Of a stretch of DNA of 64,000 bases, positions 33,972 through 46,954 are shown in pieces. The notes below the pieces were generated by a model. That model was given only the letters and a program-made list of their open reading frames with translations, searched no databases and had not been told where the DNA came from. Position numbers and translations under genes: made by a program. Within the stretch, counting starts at the first letter, position 1. Every line of letters starts with the position of its first letter. Source of the stretch: Galaxea fascicularis (Eukaryota > Cnidaria > Anthozoa > Scleractinia > Euphylliidae); assembly GCA_948470475.1 (NCBI GenBank), contig OX419335.1, positions 38,823,803 through 38,887,802 of the forward strand, given 5' to 3'.

Positions 33972-36900
33972 CTGCAAATGCCTTGTTTTTTGTACCTTTC
34001 ATCACTTCCGTCCAAATGGTTTCAGTAACCCTGTAAACATTTGGAGGGAAGAAGAGTTGCTTGGGAGAATGTTGAAATAAGGGATAAGTGGAAAATATTG
34101 AAAGTGGTTCAAACATTAATTTTTAAGTAAATAATTAGATCAAGCCCGGACCGTCCTCCACCACAACGTGCCTCTTTCACCATTAACAGACTATAATTTA
34201 TGTGTATACCTTTTTACCTTTCATTCTCGATTCACCACATTTTCTCCCAATTTCACATCTACCAACTCCTTTAAGAAAAAATATGCTAATCACTTCTAAC
34301 AGTTCAAGGGTCAATCCTAGTAGTATTGAATAACAGCAGTTAGTACGACAATGCATTGATATTCCTCCCTCCCTAAAAAACTTCACAACATATGAATAAA
34401 TTACTTCTTTACACATGCAACAAATGAATTTCTCCTAAATTTGTACATTAATAGTTATCTTTCCAGTATCTCAATAGGCCGACTTCCGAGTTCATGTCTG
34501 CCTCTGCTTCAAAGCGAGGCTAAGTGCGAAGTTTTTGTGATGGTAATTTGTTCTACTTTACATATGAATGAAAACTAATTTCACAAATTCACAACTGAAT
34601 AAATTATCCCGGAGGGGAGGGTTGGGAGTACCTCCCACCCTCCCTCTTCCACTCGGCCGAGTGGAAGAGGGGAGGGTTGGGAGTACCTCCCACCCTCCCT
34701 CTCCCACTCGGCCGAGTGGAAGAGGGGAGGGTTGGGAGTACCTCCCACCCTCCCTCTCCCACTCTGCCGAGTGGAAGAGGGGAGGGTTGGGAGTACCTCC
34801 CACCCTCCCTCTCCCACTCTGTAGTTTTTCTACTCTTCTTTTTTATATTCTCTATTCCAACTTAAGTTTTTTACTTTATTAAGTTAACAAGGAGACAGAG
34901 AAGTTTGCCGCATTTTATTGCGGTACTTTATTTTTTTTGACTGTGATGTGAAGGGTTGGTGTTTTTTATTTGTCATCTTTTGTTTTTTTTACTTTATTTT
35001 TTATATACATTTTCTAGACATAATAGTCATTTCGTGTTCTGAAGCTAATAAATACTTTATGTTTACTCTTATTAAATTCTGAGAAGAGCTTTACATTTGT
35101 CTTTCTGATTTAAATCTACATATTTGGTATTGCATTTGACGTATTCAAGTCTAAAATATTGGCAATTGTCCATTGTCGGGCGTCTGAATTACTAGAAATA
35201 TTGCTAGTTTTTGTGAAAGTTTATTTGCGACTTTATTGTCGGTTTTACAGTATGGTCCAATTGTACCTAATTGGGTTTTTTTTACTCGTTTGAACAGGAA
35301 CCTTGAAATTTCGTGTGCCACTTATGAAAAAGTGTTTTAAGGCCTATGAAGTCTTTTCCAGAATGGATAAAGAACGTGTTGTTATTTGAAAATTTTGAGT
35401 GTCAGGTTTCAAAATAATAAATTATAGGCTATCGAGTCATTTTCACAATCAGTGCTTTTATTTGAAAGTTTGTACTGCTACTTTGAAAATTAGCTTTGTG
35501 AGGAAAAAAAATAGTTCGTAAGCAAAACGGAAGAAAATAAGGAAAAATACTTTGTTCCATTTGAATCTATCTTATGTCCCATGAAGACGATTTTTTTTTC
35601 ATAATTTTCTCGCTGGTAGTTAGTCTGTTGTTGGAAGCCACTATATTCGAATTTGAGTTTGTTCACTTACCTTGTTGTCTTCAGGGGTGTCACAAACATC
35701 GCTGGAGTGCTAAGACTAAAACAGTTCTTAACTATAGTACTATTTATGCCAAATTCTCTCTCTCTCTCCTCTCTCCTGTCCAGACTTCGGCAACTTTGTT
35801 CTTTGTCATTGGTAATTAGTCTAGAACAAATAGGAGTTGAAAACTAATGCGCTAGGATCTCTTGTATTGTTGCATTATTCAATCGGTTTAGATGACGACG
35901 ACCTTAGGAAAGTAAGAATTACATCTATGAAAAAAAGTTAGAATCCTGATACCTCCTCGCGAGAAGGGGAAAGAAAGTATCGCAAATTATCACCTAAAGC
36001 AGAAATTTAAAGTAATACGCCTGGAACTCTTATTTTGCATTTATATATTTGCAATCAGTCTTGAATGCATGTACTAGACGATGACGACCCAAAAATACTG
36101 TAATGGTTAAATCTTTGCGATCTCTAAGTGTAAGATGATTCCGAAACCTAGTACGAGAAAAAGAGTCTAATACCGTGAAATAAAAATCTTTTGGCAAAAC
36201 GTTTCGTAAGTGCACTTTGGCTTTAGCCGAGTTTAGATTGTGATAACAGAATTCAGTAGGAACGCAAGAAAAACGAAATAGATTCGTGAAAACCTATTTA
36301 CGAGAAGAAGAAGCTATTAAGTAGCACAAAATAAAAGTTTTGGTAAAAAATGTTCTATTTGGTTTTTGGTTTTAGCCGAGCCTGGATTGTGAAAACAGAC
36401 CTCGATAGCACTGCTGGAAAATTTCAACAAGAATGAAACGTGCGCAAAATATTTCCTAATTTCGTTTCAGAATTGTAAGTTCCGTTGCTGTTCATGCGAA
36501 GAAATAGATTTTAGTACTGAGAAGTAACATTTACAAATTCAAAGTGAAAAATTAATGGAATAAACGGCTTGAGGTTCTGTTGTGGCACAAGTAAATTCAA
36601 GGTTCCTTAATTCATCAGGGTAGAGACCAAACTCTATTAGTTCTTCGATAAAGCTGTAATCCTTAAATGCTTGTGAATTCTATGCTGTTACCCTTTGAAC
36701 CTCTTCGCTTTCTGTAATTATGGGAAAGCCTCTTAGAAATTTTAAGTACAGTCTTTTGCCGGCTGGCAAACAGGTTAAAACAACTCGGCCGTATCTCAAT
36801 TAAGGTGGTATTGTAGTTGTACAGCTTCAGCGTGTCCCTTGAGTACTTGACAGACTACACTTTACTGCTGATCTTCACTGCTCATTTCCTTGGCTTGTCC

Positions 36901-39900
36901 AAGATCCAACCGGATCAATTATGTCTTAGCGACTTCCAGCTCAACCTGTAGACAGAAAATCAGAAGCGTTTCAATTATGTACGATCTAACAGATGCATTG
37001 TTACAGAATCAAGTTATGTATACAAGAAGCAAGGTTTCTGCCGAAAAAAAGATCCGACAGTTGACGGTTTCAGGTTATATTCGTCATCCAGTCACTATTA
37101 TTTGAAAACACATCAAAGCAGGACGCAAAACCATCTATACCATCGGGGGCCTATGGTATTGGCATGGTCCGCTACACTTAAAAACGACAAAAATATGTTC
37201 TATGTTTTTCGATGTTCATTTCTAAAGAGCACACCTGAAATAAGAAAGGCACTCTTAAAATAAAGAGCCTCCGGGCATATTTACAGCGGCTCGCATAATT
37301 CGCTTGGGTTGAACAAAATTTGACAGCATAATTAAAGGTCTCTGAGCGAACTCATTCACGCATAACTGAAGACCGAAAGTTAGGATTTGTGAAAGCAACG
37401 GCGTCACGCTCCCAGCGATCGTTTTAAAACTTGTAAGAGATATTTTTCTCCAATTGAAATTAAGGTAAAGCTCTATGGAACTCAAAGTAGAAAGATACAA
37501 TTCTTATGAATAATCGGCAGTAGAATGAAATTGAGAGAGGTACGGTAGACATCCCCATTCTTTTGCCTGGTTTGACATGGCCGAAGGAAGTTTTCCTGAT
37601 GACCTTTGCTATGCAAATTTTTGAGGCCAACTAGCGTAACTTCTGAATGTCTTCTTCATGAAATTTCTAAAGGTATATCTCGTCAAGATACATTGATTTG
37701 AAAGGCTGTTGCTCCAAACTATCGACTTGCAATAACCCTGTACTACCTTGCGTCGACAGCAGAATTTAGGTTAACCATTGCTAACTTCTTTTGTGTGTAC
37801 TTTTATCAGTGAATCACGGAGACGGCATTTGCGCATACCTTATTGAGTTTGTGGTCACTTAATAAGTCACTGAAGCCTGGCAAAATCTCGTTTTGGCACG
37901 CGGGTCACTTTTTAGGCGGGCCAGGACCACCTCACGAGGTGGTCTCGGTCCGCCTGATTTTCTTGGCCCGCATGCCGAAACATTTAGGAGCGCCGGGTCT
38001 AAAATAAAATGGAGCTTAATTATGCATATTTTTTCCGATATGACCAATTAATCTGTCTTCCTTCCAGTCGCAAACACCTGCGGAAAGTTAATCGCTAGAA
38101 GGTCGAAAAATCTTGTTAAGTTCAAATCTACAGGTTTGAAATGTCTGCCAAGTTTAAAAAAATCAGCTCAAAGAAAAGCGACACCATCGAATTGAAGGCA
38201 ATACTGCAGAAGCAGGTGTTTTGGCGGAACGTTCTGTAGGTATGCAGTTTACTCTTGGGTGGCTTGTCAACGAATTACTTAATCAAAGTTTCATGGCTGC
38301 CGAATCGTCATAGCGCAGGATTAAGTCGCAGTTTCTCTTCAAAATTAATTAAGACGTTACATATGGGTTTTATTGCGATGCTTCAAAATTGAAACGTTAA
38401 GCGAAAACAAATGGTTTTATTTTATTTGGATTAGTCTCCGCGTCATTTGGTGCGATTAAATTGATAAATTTCAAATCGCTGTTCGTAAAGCAAAGTAACA
38501 TTGAGTAAGAGTTATTCCGAGAAGATCTGTGAGAGTATGTGTGACGTTTTGTGGCATCCTTCGCGAAGCCGTAAATTTTATGGGACAAGAAAACACATGC
38601 AGTTTGAGCTTGTTTCAGTATTCTTTTGCTGATGAAGTTGACAATATCAAAACTGACCGAAATTAGTCCCTCGTGTTTAGTCTCGCAGAATTCAATAATT
38701 ATGTTTGTTTTCATCAAATGTCATGAAGCAAGTTTACAAATAAAAATTAAATTTAGGAAGAAAAGAGTTTAAGTAAAAAGTAATAGAACCAATTTTAACT
38801 CGGTGGCACTTTTCCGCAAAAAAAAACGAGATCAAAACCGCAATTTTCTGAAAGTTGACTTTTTGGTCCAACTTGGCCGCCGCCGTGGAAGTCAGTGCTA
38901 TCGATTCCCTATTTCAGCTGTGATCGTACTTTTACAGAGATGCCAATTCTGCATTGGGCCAGCTACGTATCTGACCAAATTTCAAAGTGTTGTTCTTGTA
39001 AAGAAAAGCAATATTTCAGCTTGAAATTACCAGCTTCGTCCCGTCCCGACTATCTGCCCATGAGTCTCCGAGGATGGAAAATTTCTGACCCAGTAGGAAG
39101 AAAATATTGAAAGAGGAGCGTTAAGTTGTCCCTAGTTTACGTCTCAGCAATTCTTTACCAAAGCTCAAAGAAAAGCAACTATAAACCGAGGTAAAAAGTA
39201 ATATATGTGGCTACAAAGAAGCTTAACTATGAAGTCTTTCATACCGGTTTCCTTACTCCTCAGTGTAAAACAAATCCAACTCCAAGTTCTTGCAATAGCA
39301 GTAAATGTATGCAGTGTTGGAGTCGTCGTAAATCGGACAGCAGGGAGATTGGGATATTTTGATTAAAATAACGCAAAAAAGAGAACGTCTAACAAGGTCA
39401 AAGAAACCTTACCTTCTCATAGTGGAATGTGTTTGACCAAATGTTATCCCTGATGGCTGTATCTATCACTTGCTCCATTATCTCGGTTGTATGACTGAAA
39501 CACTGGAGAGAACAAATAAACAGTATTAGAAAGAGTGGGATGCATCCGAGTAGAAAAATAATAAAACCTGAACTGAAATTCTCTTTACACTATTTGAAGA
39601 TCAAATCAAATTGAAATTCCTCCTATGAAATTATTTTAGTAGAATGTGTGTGTATGTAATCTCGATGCCTAGTGGCACTCCTAAGAGGTTACCAAGGAGG
39701 TTTCTGCGACTCAACAGAGGCTCTTGGAGACAGGTGGTCAGCCCAACCACCCTAATGTGTGTGAGAGCAGACCACAGCAACGCGAACTACGGTCCCTACT
39801 CTTTTCGATCAGTGTGTGGGTTCTTTTACGTCCCCATCCAGTTTTACGTGGGGAGGTGAAGGAGACAAGGCCAGCAGCTTAACGTCACTGCCCACTGACT

Positions 39901-42900
39901 GGATCATCTGAACTAAAGTAGACGTTGAGCACACAGTTAGCATGATCTTACCAGGACCCAGGTTTGTGCACCGGTCTGAGAGTTTGAACCCGCAAATCAT
40001 GAACCCACCGTGTTCCAAGTTTCCCCTCCCTTATTAGCAAGGTTTGACGTTCCTCAAGATCTTACGCTTTCTGTTTTTCCTTGTTGTCGCAAGCAATCAC
40101 TAAATTTAATCAAAGATGGATGGCAGAAAACAAACAATGAAAAAAATGTATATTTCAGGTTCTGGTGCTATGCGTAAAAGCCAACTAAAAAGAAACCGAT
40201 TGGCAAAACGCAAAGGATTAGATTTCCATGGGATTGGATATGTAAATGTTGTTTCACCTTTCCGTCCTGGAAAATCCCAGAAACTCCTGAGGGGCAATAA
40301 AATTTCCGCCGGTATACCTGGCAAAGGCACTAAAGAAAATCGATAGAAATCGGCAAAAATAACTCTAACAACTCTAATTGTAATAATTGCAATAATTCTT
40401 TTTGTGGTTACTGGCTGTTAAGCCAGTCACCATAATGTCATCGGGTACGTGAGTGAGAGTGTCCGTGACTCTTCGGAAGCTTTCGGAGTAATCTCACGAA
40501 GTGAGACCGAAAACACCCCGAGATTTACCGGAGTTACTGTAATCGATTTTCACCTTTTAACGTGGGTTGTAATGAGAATAACTGCTTTTCATACTGTATA
40601 ATTTTTATATTGTAATTGCTACCGTTTTATTGAATTATTACATTTCAAATGAAAATATTTGGAGATTCGAAAACGTGGTGCAAGAGAAATCGTGGTACGA
40701 ATGTCGAATGTCTCCGATCTCTGTGAGCCATAAGTAGTCAAAGAACATTGCAGACTCGTTTTCCCATGTGCTTTGACGTGGCGGTCGACTTGACTATTTC
40801 GTGGTGATAATGATGAAGAAATCCCTCTTCGAGGACAGATCAGAAAGTGTGGCTTTGAAGTTCGTTTGACTGCTTAGACTGGGGATCCACTTTGCAAAAA
40901 ATTACAGGTTTGGATACGAATTTTCACCGTGCCTTTACATCCTTCGATTCGTCTTGTATTTCCAAACAACTTGAATCAGTCTGATCAGTGAAGTTTGTAA
41001 AAGAACGTGCTCCATTCGAGTCAATAAATTGACCTAAATTGTGCTATACAAGAGCCTAGCAGTTCGCTTGCTCAGTTTGCTTTGCGTAGCTTTATTCGAG
41101 CCGAAAATAAAAGGCCTTTGCATTTAACGTTGCTTTGGTTTTGTGTATTGAACCATGAACAATTGCACAGACTGTCATGACAAACTTGTGTGTTTGCCAG
41201 CGAATCGAACCAACAATTTCCCTGTTTATTGACCCGTGAATAATTGGATAGCTGGCGTGTGCTTGAAACCAGTGTTCCATTGATCAAACCAATGAGTTCA
41301 CGTGAATCAAACCAGCGAGTTCACTAATCGAACCAGTGTGTTCACTCACAACTTATCGAACGATGCTGGTAATTCTCTACTAATTGTTTACATTTCCATT
41401 TATTTGTACGTATGAAAAGATTCTCACTGTGGGCAACCATTCAAATTTAGTGTTACTATATTAAACATCGACCAACACATCCCGCGTAAACGCCTTTGGC
41501 GTCTTGTTCTTTCTTGATAACAGCAAATTTATCTTTAGTGTTATGTCAGTAGACACACTTTGATCTATTTACAATGTAATATGTGGTCCTTTGCGAGGTT
41601 ATGCAGACTCGTAGCGATCTTTTCGCGAATCCTGAGATTTGTTTACTAAAGCCCTTGATTACCTTAAATATCAAACAAGCAATTTCATTTATGCTCAACG
41701 TAATTGACTTGTAACCCATTCCCTCCAGTTATACATATCACAGTTGTCGATCGAAAGGGAGTACTCCCAACAATCCAGATAATCAACTATACAAAGCTAC
41801 TTTCCCTGAAGGGGTACCTTTTTAGGCCAGATCTGAGATGTACATAAACAAAGACAATTCGTGAATTCTGGTATACAAAAGGGTTCTGACATAACAAAAT
41901 TACAGCGGACACATCGCAAAACTTCTTGTGTACCATTGTGTCCACCTTTGCAATGTTCACCCATTGGTGGAGAGAATGTACATGTACTCAGTAAACGTTT
42001 TATTAAAGTGGTGTTTTCTCCAAAGGTTTTCGGCGTTCATTTTGCCCCGATATTGCAATAACCTCCCAAAATATTATCGAGGTATTACTTTAATCTTCCT
42101 CAGAAATTTGGGCCTTGGTCAAGCTTTGATTTGTTACGAGATAACTGTTTCCGAAAACTAAACCTTTTTTGTGTATTTCGAGAGGAATTACTTCAATGAA
42201 AGAAAAACAATGCAGCTTACGAAGCAACGAAATGTGCGTCGGTGAACTTTTTGAAGAGGAAATGAGCTTGCCGACTAAACGAGACAACTCCGGGCGATAG
42301 AAAGTTATAGTGGACTACTTGCCATTCCCCATTGGAATGGATTTTGTATGTTACGAAGAAGAAGAAGAAGAAGAAAGAGGAGCCAGTGTTTGACCGAGAG
42401 GAAAAGTGTCCGGGAAATAGAACCGCATACCATTTGTAGTTTACGATTGTTGTCGACTGCCAGCGACTGCTGAAAAAGTTCGAAGTCATTCGTACGCTGA
42501 CACGATTTGTCCGTAGACAGTGATCTCAACTTCGAATTCCCCGTAGAAGTAGTTTTGCAATTGTTATCTACTGAAAAACATACGGAAGTTACAGTATTGC
42601 TTATAAGCCATATATATGGATCAGAAATATTCTCGTTGTTATCTACTTTGCTTTTTGATAACAATTCAAATATTTTTGTTCAATTTTTTTGTTGTTATCT
42701 ACTTCTGATAGCAACAAGGATTCAGTTCAACTGCATTGATTTGTTTTTAATCGTCCACTCGATTTCTACTGATTTCTATCGAGACTACGCCAGGGTGTAA
42801 TTAAATCAAAACGTAGACTACAAACCGGGAGGGATAAATTTTCGAAGTACCCTCCCTTTCATTCCCCCGCAGGCAAACCCCCTTAAAGGTATATCAAGCT

Positions 42901-45365
42901 TTTACTTTCCAACTGTTTCTTTGCCGTTTTACAGCTAGGTCCACAGTCAACGCGACGTGCCGTTTCTCTCCGTAAAACTTCTCAACTTCTTCTTCCTTCT
43001 ACCCTCAGGCCCACAAATACCGCCAATAACAAATGGGTTTTGTCCTTGAACCTTGGTCGGCGTCTGCTAATGTCTTTTAGCAAGGAAAGGCCGTTCAGCT
43101 CCTCTTCTTAATTCTTTCGTCAACTTTCCAACAACCGACTGTTTGCCACTTCAACCAGTAACCACGAAACTTACATTTACATATAACCATAATTAGTTTA
43201 GCAATTAACACTTTACATACATAATTATTGTAAAACGCGATACCTTACACTGCTATGTTACTATTTTCTCCTATGTTACTTACACTCCTATGTGCTAAAC
43301 ACGATACCTTACAATCCTATGATAGCAACGCTTTACTAAATCAACACTTAAGAACAATAAACTTACACGCTTTTAGTTACAGACTACGTTACAATACATC
43401 TCCAATTACAAACCACTTCACTACAACGTTGAATTAACACTAGTTGATTAACACTAGGACCATACGAAATACTAAGACCGAAAAACTGAAACAAAAAGCT
43501 AAATTAGAACATGACAAAAAAAAAAATAGAAAATTTCGTGACAGCGATGCAGTTGAAAAAATCGGAAAATCGGACTGCTGAGCAGGAGGTCGCGGGCTCA
43601 AACCCTAGACCGGACCACAAACCAGGGTTCCTGGTAAGATCATGCTGGCTGTGTACCGCTCTAACGACTGCTTCAGTTCAGATAATCGCGTCATTGGACA
43701 GTAGCCGCTAGTCTTACCTTCTACACTGTTCCACACGTGAAACTGGAAGGGGATGTCAAAGAACCCACACGCCGAATGAAACTTAGAGTATGGAACAAAA
43801 AGTTCTTGGTGCTGTTTTCGTCTGCCCTCGCACACGTCAGGGTGGGCTGGCCAGTTATCCCCAGGAGCCTCTAATGGGTTACAGAAACCTCCAAGTAAAC
43901 CTCTTAGGAGGTCCCTAATCACCACTTGGCGTGGAAAGGACTAACTTGCATGCATAATTTATGTATGAATCAATACAAACGAATTCGTTTTGAAATTCAC
44001 GACGGTGTTTATTTTTCGGAATCCTTGAAATTTGGCGGTAAAGGAAAAACCCAAACTTTCCCCTATCTTCTTAGGTATCACTGTATAGAGATGTTTGTCC
44101 CCACCGTTAAAACGATATAGACTTTACGAAAACTTCCTAATTCAAATAAATGGAAATTAATTGACTAGCAATCTGCAAAAACATACTAGATACCGCCAAT
44201 TGGTCGCCCTTATTATTTCAAGTAAAAATTAAACAAAAGCTATGGGCTTGTAGCCACGTTACTCCAGTTAACTGAATTGAATAACACGTGTTGGACTTAT
44301 CTGAATTAGCTGGAGCTTGAGTGGCAGGGTGATTGAACATTGTTGGCTTGCGTTCCCCAATCGTATGTTATACATAACCATTCACATTTTGACCTGAAAG
44401 ATAGAAACCGATCGATTAGACAATATTTATTGCACAATAAAAACATAACGGACCACACCATATAGACAGACGGTAGGGCATCGTGACCACTCATTCAACA
44501 GAATTTCGACTCAGATAGCAATAGAATTTGACGCTGTCGCATGCAGTCACAAAAACAACACAATAGGGAGCTTAAGCAACGACGACGGCGACTGTGACGA
44601 AAACGTCATTTCAAAATACAACTTCTCGTTTTGGTAACTTTTTTCTCGATTATTCCAATTCGTTCAACATGAGCTGTCCATGGTCTAAATTACTGTGAGC
44701 GGTGTTACAGCAAAGAAGGAAGGAAAACCTGCCGTCGTGCGAACACGTTCTCGAGAAAACCTAAATTTTGGTCATTTCACGTTGTTGTTTTGCAGAGGAC
44801 GGTAAAGAAATGTACCAAAGTGGAGCGATCGTTTTTGCTCATTAATCCCATTGTTTTGTGGCGTTCTCGTTGCTGTTGCCGTGCTCGTTGCTTAAAGGGG
44901 CACTGTCACGCTATTGTACCATCACTTAAAAGGTTAAAGGTGCTAATGCATCAGTGGAAACCTTAAAATAATGGTCTGGTTTTGCTCCTAAATACCGTAG
45001 TACTGCATTGACAGCATGAGCTCCTGTATTCCATCAAAGATGACGAGGATGGAAATGGATTGAAATTTGAAAAGCTTGCCAATTTTTTCAAAATTTCAAG
45101 CTATGCGCTGAAAAATCGCCAAAAAGGTTATTATGGTTGGCACTCCCTGCTTTTTTACACGATAACAGGTAAAAGGCAGTTATTTTGGCAGAACTGAACC
45201 AAAAACAGCAAAAATCCCGGTGAGAGTACTCATTTAAGCTCCCTATAATTATGTTGCGGAATTACGGTGCGTGTTTCATGCAAGAGAAAGATGGACGAAC
45301 AAACGAATTTAAAAAAAACAAATCCGGTGAAATCTTACCTTCTGTAATCGTGGATTTTTTCGCAT
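33972..45365 (-). CDS. Unassigned minus-strand gene, possibly Tctex1-type dynein light chain, partial model
   Basis: Segment 45365-45339 opens MRKNPRLQK and ends at AAG|GTAAGA. Segment 39502-39413 (acceptor CTCTCCAG, donor AAG|GTAAGG) joins in phase 0 and reads CFSHTTEIMEQVIDTAIRDN plus IWSNTFHYEK. Segment 34030-33972 reads VTETIWTEVMKGTKNKAFA between acceptor TTTACAG and donor CAG|GTAAGC. The pattern of an amphipathic I-x3-I-x2-AI helix, then Y/H-x-K-V, then T-x-TI-x-EV(I/M)K recalls the N-terminal half of Tctex1 domains. The third segment needs phase 2, which fits only if the second uses the weaker donor five bases downstream. The 3' part was not found. A non-coding first exon may end at 45713 (TACAG|GTTAGT). 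The family call is weak. Confidence 0.3.
34495..34590. repeat. Half of a foldback element related to 57530-57699
   Basis: TTCAAAGCGAGGCTAAGTGC and TTTTGTGATGGTAAT closely match the left arm of the hairpin at 57545-57600. The right arm is absent, and the palindromic satellite begins where it should lie. Confidence 0.65.
34610..34822. repeat. 55-bp palindromic tandem repeat, about four units
   Basis: Units repeat every 55 bp. Each contains GGGAGTACCTCCC and CACTCGGCCGAGTG (changed to CTCTGCCGAG in later units), so every unit is itself near-palindromic: a G-rich half GGAGGGGAGGGTTGGGAG is followed by its C-rich complement. Frames on both strands stay open because no stop codon occurs in the unit; none is a gene. 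Confidence 0.9.
34823..39412. other. AT-rich intron-like stretch
   Basis: If the minus-strand model is right, this is intron. No conserved coding segment or complete mobile element is recognised. The minus-strand frame at 37255-37500 is open for 81 codons but lacks splice sites and known similarity. Confidence 0.35.
39640..40012 (-). mobile_element. tRNA-derived SINE
   Basis: The minus-strand head near 40010-39955 includes the B-box-like CGGGTTCAAACTCTC, and the body contains GGTAAGATCATGCT and CACGTAAAACTGGATGGGGA. It belongs to the same family as the SINEs at 22370-22692 and 43560-43925. Confidence 0.7.
40013..43559. other. Gene-free intron-like stretch
   Basis: Nothing recognisable apart from short random frames. 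It lies within the putative long intron of the unassigned minus-strand gene. Confidence 0.35.
43560..43925 (+). mobile_element. tRNA-derived SINE
   Basis: The head carries a B-box-like CGCGGGCTCAAACCCTAG near 43590, followed by GGTAAGATCATGCT and, further on, GTGAAACTGGAAGGGGATGT. These segments recur in the copy at 39640-40012 in the opposite orientation. Confidence 0.7.
44565..45245. mobile_element. MITE (GGGAGCTTAAGCAACG family) with a second element nested in its right TIR
   Basis: The left end is GGGAGCTTAAGCAACGACGA. The right TIR is split: it runs to GCTCGTTGCTTA at about 44895, is interrupted by about 340 bp beginning AAAGGGGCACTGTCACG, and resumes as AGCTCCCTA at 45238. Related copies lie at 46955-47300 and from 63745 to the right edge. 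Confidence 0.75.
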
Positions 45366-45712
45366 CGTTCCTGTACGCTCCACCAATCGTGTAAGTTATA
45401 GTTCACTCATTATGTCATCTAACTAACACTGAAGAGAGAAGAAAAGGAGACCAGTTACTTAAAATTGTATACACTCGGGTCTGGATGCGAAATGTTGCTG
45501 TTTAGCGACAAAAAATCTTACGACGCTCACATCATCATCTCGAAACTGAGCAACGAAATCAGGTTGAGTTCGTCTGACAAGATTTTGTTCAGATTAACCG
45601 GCCATGTTCAAGGACGAAACTTAAATCGCTGATGTTCGCTTGATGTTGCCGGCAATAACTTGCCAAGACAAATTTCACAGTCAAACCAGACAAAAATTCT
45701 AGAAGAACTAAC

Positions 45713-46000
45713 CTGTAGAGAACTCTAATCTTTCACGGCACACATCAATAATACCGCGAACCAAGGATTTCAAAATGAACCTCAGCAGCACACGGCGGAC
45801 ACCGCTCGAACTAACGGGAGTGCCTTTTGTCTTACCTCTTTTTGTACTGCATTAAAAATTCATAGCGTAATCTACAATGTAAAATATTTGGATCGGCTTG
45901 AAAACACCGAGCAACTAACACGTTAACGAAGCTCACTTGTCAGACTGATTGGGCGATGTTGCTTCTGGTATTTTTTGTCAATTGAGTATATTTATCTCCC
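45713..46000 (-). promoter_or_regulatory. Possible promoter and non-coding first exon of the unassigned minus-strand gene
   Basis: A donor CTACAG|GTTAGT on the minus strand at 45713/45712 precedes the coding exon-like segment at 45428-45339, which has acceptor CTCTCTTCAG and a five-codon upstream ORF ahead of its ATG. No core promoter motif is clear. Confidence 0.2.
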
Positions 46001-46282
46001 AACGAATGCCCATGATCTCTACATAGGCTAATTACATGTTATTTCTTTAGACTGCATTTTTGTTCGAACAATGGGACAGGCGACGCGCGTACGAATCAGT
46101 GAAGGATGGAATTAAAGGAGCGTGAAGTTAGGATTTCAGTGTATTAACACGTTCACTCATCGTAATCCGCTGACATGGGGTGTTACAAACAAATGGAAAT
46201 TAGTTTGAATTTTAAGCAGCGTTGCTTAGCCTTGCCAAATTTTGTAGTGTGGTTTAACCTTCAACCCTTGGAGCTCACACAA

Positions 46283-46600
46283 TTTTCCGAGAGCGAACTG
46301 TTTGCTTCTCGGAACAGATAATATCCGCGGACAAATATCCAAGCATATTTTCGCGCCAAATGGAGACTATTTTATATACTCCCCAAATGCGTGTTGCGAA
46401 AAATATTTCAAGGATATAAAGACAGTAGCCCCCATTTGGCTTTAAAAATCTGCTCGGATACTTATCCTTGCACATAATCAGTTCCTCGAAACTTAAAGTT
46501 TTCCGAGAGCGAAGCTATTCGTTCCTCGGAACAGATAATGTCCTCGGACACATATGCGAGCATATTTTCACTCCAAGTAGAGAATGCTGTTTATTTATCC
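46283..46600. repeat. Direct duplication, two about 95-bp units 217 bp apart
   Basis: TTTTCCGAGAGCGAA, CTCGGAACAGATAAT and AGCATATTTTC recur in the same order at 46283-46355 and 46500-46575. The fragment between them is unrelated. Confidence 0.7.
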
Positions 46601-46954
46601 TATACCGACCAATGGAGGCCGACATGGTTGACAAAACGTCCTCTGATCTTACTTGCGAGAGGAAATCGCCAGTTTCAACAAAATCTCTTCACTTTCACTT
46701 GTGAGACATGTGATTATTACAGGTCGACGGGACATGATCAACAAACAATTAAAATCAAGAAACATTTGGACGTATCCGTCTCGTGGAACGTCTTGGAACT
46801 TAAAACGCGACATTCGATGAGTTTGTCAGTATGTACGTACATAGAGAGGCCACAGATAAACTTATGCTTTTTTAAGGCTGAAGAAGGATGTAGTTGTAAG
46901 GCTATAGCCACAAAAATATATCCATAAACTTTGCACTCTTAACGAAAGGAAGTT

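Noticed and set aside
34558..34882. Pro/Gly-rich frames on both strands
   Set aside because: Translations of the 55-bp palindromic satellite.
37255..37500. 81-codon minus-strand frame with protein-like composition
   Set aside because: No similarity to a known family and no matching splice sites or phase with neighbouring exon candidates.
40116..40346. 76-codon Lys/Arg-rich frame with an opposite-strand frame
   Set aside because: Compositional; no similarity and no splice signals.
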